Positions 62,501-64,000 of a DNA stretch of 64,000 nucleotides are shown here, piece by piece; the stretch's first letter is position 1, and the number at the start of each line of letters is the position of its first letter. Made by a program: the position numbers and the translations under genes. Below the pieces are notes generated by a model. The model worked only from the letters and a program-made list of their open reading frames with translations, was not told where the DNA came from and ran no database searches. The stretch comes from Cunninghamia lanceolata (taxonomy: Eukaryota > Streptophyta > Pinopsida > Cupressales > Cupressaceae), in contig BSBN01000242.1 of NCBI GenBank assembly GCA_027924645.1, forward strand, positions 5,642,001 to 5,706,000, read 5' to 3'.

Positions 62501-62725
62501 CATACCTGATGCTGCAGGAAAAATTGGAACAAGCATCCTTTCTGGATCAGCAGAATGAGAGGATGATGCTTCCTCTACTTCATAAAGATTTTGAATTATA
62601 TTAGACAACACCTCCTCCTCTCCTTGAAGCTGCAGGAAAGAACTTCTGCCTATCATCATAAGTTGCTCCATAGAATCAGCTTCCTCCGCCTCTTCACCAA
62701 CATGAGGCCAAACATGATTATCCAT
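59573..62725 (-). pseudogene. Gypsy pol: RT, RNase H, integrase in one frame with four stops
   Basis: About 1,050 codons stay in one frame from MDNHVWPHVGEEAEEADSME at 62725 to TAA at 59573. RT includes WRVCIDYRELN and the catalytic YMDD at 61775-61786. RNase H follows (FHIHTDASDYAIGAVLGQKE, TVTEKEMLAVIYAL). Integrase has the HHCC finger (ending CDSCQRMG), the D,D-35-E core (GLDFVGP, VIDQGAQF, ANGQVEVTN), and a GPY/F C-terminal module (RWLGPYEV). RT before integrase identifies Gypsy; the YMDDF form suggests the Tat/Athila side. Stops are TAG 61988, TGA 60581, TAG 60131 and TAG 59744. With no frameshift, decay is recent or point-mutational. Confidence 0.96.
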
Positions 62726-62801
62726 GTCATGAGATGGCTGTGCAGGTGGGTAAATAACAAGTGTTTTAGTGATGTCATATTTTGGTTGACCACAAAATAT
62801 T

Positions 62802-62976
62802 TTATTTCTCTCCTTCTATCAGAGAAATCCGGTCAGAGAAAGCCTAAATAGAAGGAGAAAAAGGCTTAAATCCTTCAATTATTCATGTTGTGCCTTGCAA
62901 AAAAAAATCCCAAAAATCTCACCTTGAGAATCTTTGCAGAAAACCCAGAAATCGTTTGTCTCCATTTGTTTTCCAT
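62802..62976 (-). CDS. Small two-exon ORF candidate upstream of pol
   Basis: The minus-strand ATG at 62976 opens MENKWRQTISGFSAKILK, ending at AAG/GTGAGA (donor at 62922). A polypyrimidine tract and TTCTATTTAG (acceptor ending 62844) follow 79 bp later. The second exon reads AFSDRISLIEGEK and TAA, so the product would be 31 residues. It may be a leader ORF or a chance arrangement in the Gypsy leader. No family is recognised. Confidence 0.3.
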
Positions 62977-63024
62977 CGCAGAGATTTCTCAGTTTTATAC
63001 TTAGTCATTTTTCATGTATATGAT

Positions 63025-63036
63025 GATGACGTCATC
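63025..63036. promoter_or_regulatory. TGACGTCA palindrome (bZIP site)
   Basis: GATGACGTCATC is a 12-bp perfect palindrome with the TGACGTCA core bound by plant TGA/bZIP factors. It lies about 50 bp upstream of the small ORF on the minus strand. Confidence 0.5.
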
Positions 63037-63099
63037 CTTGTGTTGGGTTTTTCTGTCAATTGATCGATTTGCATCTCAGATACATTCCTTGTATCTTGG

Positions 63100-63970
63100 T
63101 CATGTACAGTGTTACTGTACATCGGGTCCTTTGTATGTATTGTTGTATGTATTTTGTATATACAAAGGCCATATACAAAGGTAAATGTACATTGGCAAGA
63201 TACATAAGGCAATATACAAGGGGGAGACATACAAAGGATTTTCGGTGTGACATGTTTATCGGCGGCTCAACTCATAGTCTCTCTGATGGTCGATGAAGCA
63301 TACAAGGGGCAGACATACAAGGGATTTTTGACGTGACAATGACCATTGGCGGCTCAGTTTGAGGTCTCCCTGACGGTCCGATGCATTTGCATATACAAAG
63401 GCAAATGATACAAAGGAAAGATGCAAAGGTCATAATATAAAGGTGAATGTATATCAGGTGATTGTATCTCATATACAATCACATATACAAAGCAACAAAT
63501 AAAAGAGATACAAAGGTTGGGGCCCACCAATTGTATGAATATGCGATTGTATCTTTGCACATACAATCGCATATACAAGGGCATATACATTCCTGATATA
63601 CAAGTCCCGACCCTGAAAATAATATGCATTTTGGTCGATAAAGGCACAAGCGATTGTCTTTTGTTTGTATGTTCGCATTGCATGTAGGCAATAGACAAAG
63701 GCAGATGCAAGTCAAATGTGCAAAGGGCAGGTACAAGTTCAGATGCATGTTTGTATGTACAGGTTTTTATGTAGTTTTTGTTTGTATATTGCACATTGTA
63801 TATGCGATTTACAAAGGTTAGATACAACGACGATATACAAGGTAGACCTGACTGGGAAATCAAATTTGGCAAATTCAACATTGAGTTTCGCAGTGTATAT
63901 GATGAAGTGCTTGTATATGCCAATATGCAAAAAGGCAAAGATGCAAGGCCGGACCTATTGCAAAGTTCCA
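63100..63970. repeat. TATACAAAGG-rich region with an 86-bp tandem duplication and hairpins
   Basis: TATACAAAGG/ATACAAGGG and the complement TTTGTATAT are scattered densely. A duplicated block starts AGACATACAAAGG at 63225 and AGACATACAAGGG at 63311; both copies contain GGCGGCTCA (63261 and 63348). Hairpins with near-identical stems lie at 63458-63482 and 63539-63574. The frames here are by-products of the repeats. On the minus strand this is upstream of pol, where a Gypsy leader or gag would be, but no gag is seen. Confidence 0.8.
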
Positions 63971-64000
63971 ATATGGCTGATAATCCTTTGAGTTTGCATT

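Noticed and set aside
63354..63971. 205-codon minus-strand frame with many Tyr and Cys
   Set aside because: Derived from the TATACAAAGG repeat region. Several frames are open together because of composition.

Overview
This window looks like a transposon-rich intergenic stretch of a large plant nuclear genome. I infer a gymnosperm (conifer-type) genome from the retroelement content, the TIR-NBS-LRR (TNL) remnant, the Copia LTRs longer than 1 kb and the near absence of intact genes; the sequence does not prove this. I found no gene that is clearly intact. Almost everything recognisable is a mobile element or a decayed gene.

Layout. 1-355: GGATCC-rich repeat. 466-6762: full-length but dead Copia retrotransposon (+ strand) with two LTRs, PBS, PPT and gag/protease/integrase/RT-RNase H remnants. 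7.4-9 kb: remnant ORF followed by an LTR-like promoter. 9.96-10.62 kb: tandem repeat of about 183 bp. 10.7-11.8 and 24.56-25.65 kb: two copies of an unclassified dispersed repeat. 14.2-17 kb: minus-strand TNL resistance-gene pseudogene with a 79-bp minisatellite in an intron. 21.9-25.9 kb: scraps of a Gypsy element.

27335-47528 is bounded by CACTA-type terminal inverted repeats, inverted subterminal repeats and a 3-bp ATA duplication. I read it as one CACTA (EnSpm) transposon of 20.2 kb. It carries a large unknown ORF (30.6-33.9 kb) and a PPR pseudogene fragment. Nested inside are a pol-less LTR retrotransposon (36585-44208) and a 5'-truncated LINE (about 45216-46716) with an 18-bp target duplication. 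I recognise no CACTA transposase. 48936-51190 is a complete 2.25-kb non-autonomous LTR element on the minus strand, with a perfect 5-bp duplication. 53.3-53.9 kb is a minus-strand coiled-coil pseudogene. From about 55.5 kb to the right edge lies a minus-strand Gypsy element: 3' LTR, PPT, a large additional ORF, a second PPT-like tract, and a long pol frame. Its gag and 5' LTR are not seen and probably lie beyond the window.

The best candidate for something undescribed is a recurring large ORF. The CACTA interior (30628-33948), the pol-less LTR element (39597-42833) and the Gypsy element (56711-58853) each carry one, of about 700-1,080 codons, with a similar order of parts: an N-terminal segment ending in a Gly/Pro-containing turn, a helical segment, a charged low-complexity stretch, then a coiled coil. 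This resembles the plant-mobile-domain or 'putative plant transposon protein' type and suggests one cargo gene family shared by three unrelated element classes. In most of the decayed frames the interrupting stops are TAG, as expected if CAG and TGG codons mutate at methylated CHG sites.
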